A stretch of 64,000 nucleotides of DNA from JANJTY01 sp038257155 (GTDB lineage: Bacteria; Pseudomonadota; Gammaproteobacteria; Xanthomonadales; Xanthomonadaceae), in NCBI GenBank assembly GCA_038257155.1, contig JBBSJP010000003.1, positions 124,001 through 188,000 on the forward strand, read 5' to 3'. Of this stretch, positions 63,544-64,000 are shown one piece after another. A program made the translations under genes and the position numbers. The stretch's first letter is position 1; each line of letters starts with the position of its first letter. Below the pieces are notes generated by a model that worked only from the letters and a program-made list of their open reading frames with translations, did not search any database and was not told the origin of the DNA.

Positions 63544-64000
63544 TCATTGGGAGTGAAACAACAGACGTCGCACCGGCGCGGGCAGGCCGAGTGAAGCCAG
63601 TTCAGCACGTTCGAACCAGCGTGGTGCACCGATTTCGGCGATTGCCGATAGCGGCTCGACACCACGGATGTGCAGAGGCTGCACATCGAGCCGGTAATGG
63701 CTGAAGACGTGCACGAAGGCGGGCAATGCCCGCGCCAGGGCAGGGTCAAACTGCATGTGGCGGGCGAGCCAGCGCTCGGCGTCGTTGTGATCCGGTGCTT
63801 CGGGCAGGCTCCACAGACCCTGCCAGACTCCAGGGCCCTCGCGTCGCTGCAGGGCGATCTGGCCGGCGCTGTTTTCCAGCCATAGCATCACCACCGCGCG
63901 AGACGGCAGCGCGCGACCGGGTTTGCGCGTCGGCAATTGGCTGACGCTAGCATCGCGCAGCGCCACGCAGTCGGTGCGAAACGGGCATCGGTTGCAAGCT
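63544..64000 (-). CDS. mutY: Adenine DNA glycosylase MutY (C-terminal part)
   Basis: The 5' part lies beyond the window edge. The visible 3' 151 codons begin inside the [4Fe-4S] cluster loop (ACNRCPFRTDC), followed by a C-terminal NUDIX-like domain (VVMLWLENSAGQIALQRREG, GLWSLPE) that recognises 8-oxoG. MutY removes adenine mispaired with 8-oxoG. Ends 16 bases before yggX. Confidence 0.93.
   Translation of the reverse strand, partial: ACNRCPFRTDCVALRDASVSQLPTRKPGRALPSRAVVMLWLENSAGQIALQRREGPGVWQGLWSLPEAPDHNDAERWLARHMQFDPALARALPAFVHVFSHYRLDVQPLHIRGVEPLSAIAEIGAPRWFERAELASLGLPAPVRRLLFHSQ

Overview
The window looks like a chromosomal segment of a GC-rich gammaproteobacterium of the Xanthomonadales (Lysobacterales). 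The reasons are the order asd-fimV-truA-trpF-trpB-trpA-accD, the yajC-secD-secF cluster, type IV pilus genes (pilU, fimV), several secreted proteases, one of which ends in a '..IFYAGFE' tail, and two short repeat families that I associate with this order: a stem-loop repeat at 26.4-27.1 kb and 'GTAGG..' palindromes. This placement is inference from gene order and family recognition; no 16S gene is present.

Layout. 0-4.4 kb: a minus-strand membrane operon (BPSS1780-like protein, RDD, SpoIIM/DUF95, DUF4129, DUF4350). 4.5-7.7 kb: a degenerate GGDEF/EAL-type protein broken by two one-base homopolymer losses, beside the pilus retraction ATPase gene pilU. 7.8-9.6 kb: mgtE and a small membrane protein. 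9.8-13.1 kb: yajC-secD-secF. 13.4-17.0 kb: ppk1-ppx for polyphosphate turnover. 17.0-26.2 kb: accD, trpA, trpB, trpF, truA, fimV, asd and aroC, all on the minus strand and largely coupled by overlapping start and stop codons. 26.2-27.3 kb: a gene-free region with a head-to-head pair of stem-loop repeats. 27.3-35.3 kb: darP, pmbA, a DUF4870 protein, ispA, xseB, tilS, a GNAT protein, a repeat-rich spacer and an acyl-CoA dehydrogenase.

35.5-50.5 kb is a secretion and signalling block: a large S8 protease with a PA-like insertion, a lysyl-endopeptidase-like S1 protease with a C-terminal P domain, a four-gene minus-strand operon (FHA-GAF, Ser/Thr kinase with TPRs, soluble histidine kinase, LuxR-type response regulator), an unrecognised exported protein, and an S8 protease carrying S-layer-homology-like repeats. 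A LEA-type-2 lipoprotein and a TspO-family protein follow.

51.9-62.6 kb is an island of about 10.7 kb in tRNA-Phe(GAA), bounded by a perfect 49-bp direct repeat. It has a tyrosine integrase, AlpA-like and zinc-ribbon/HTH regulators, a CHC2-type zinc-finger protein next to a RecA-like ATPase, an HK97-type major capsid protein and a P27-family small terminase. I see no large terminase, portal, protease or tail gene. The best reading is a phage satellite that could use a helper phage. It also holds a ribbon-helix-helix-type repressor candidate with a palindrome at its promoter, and a two-gene HicB-like/partner module at the tRNA end.

62.8-64.0 kb returns to core genes: a DUF6491-type lipoprotein, yggX and the 3' part of mutY.
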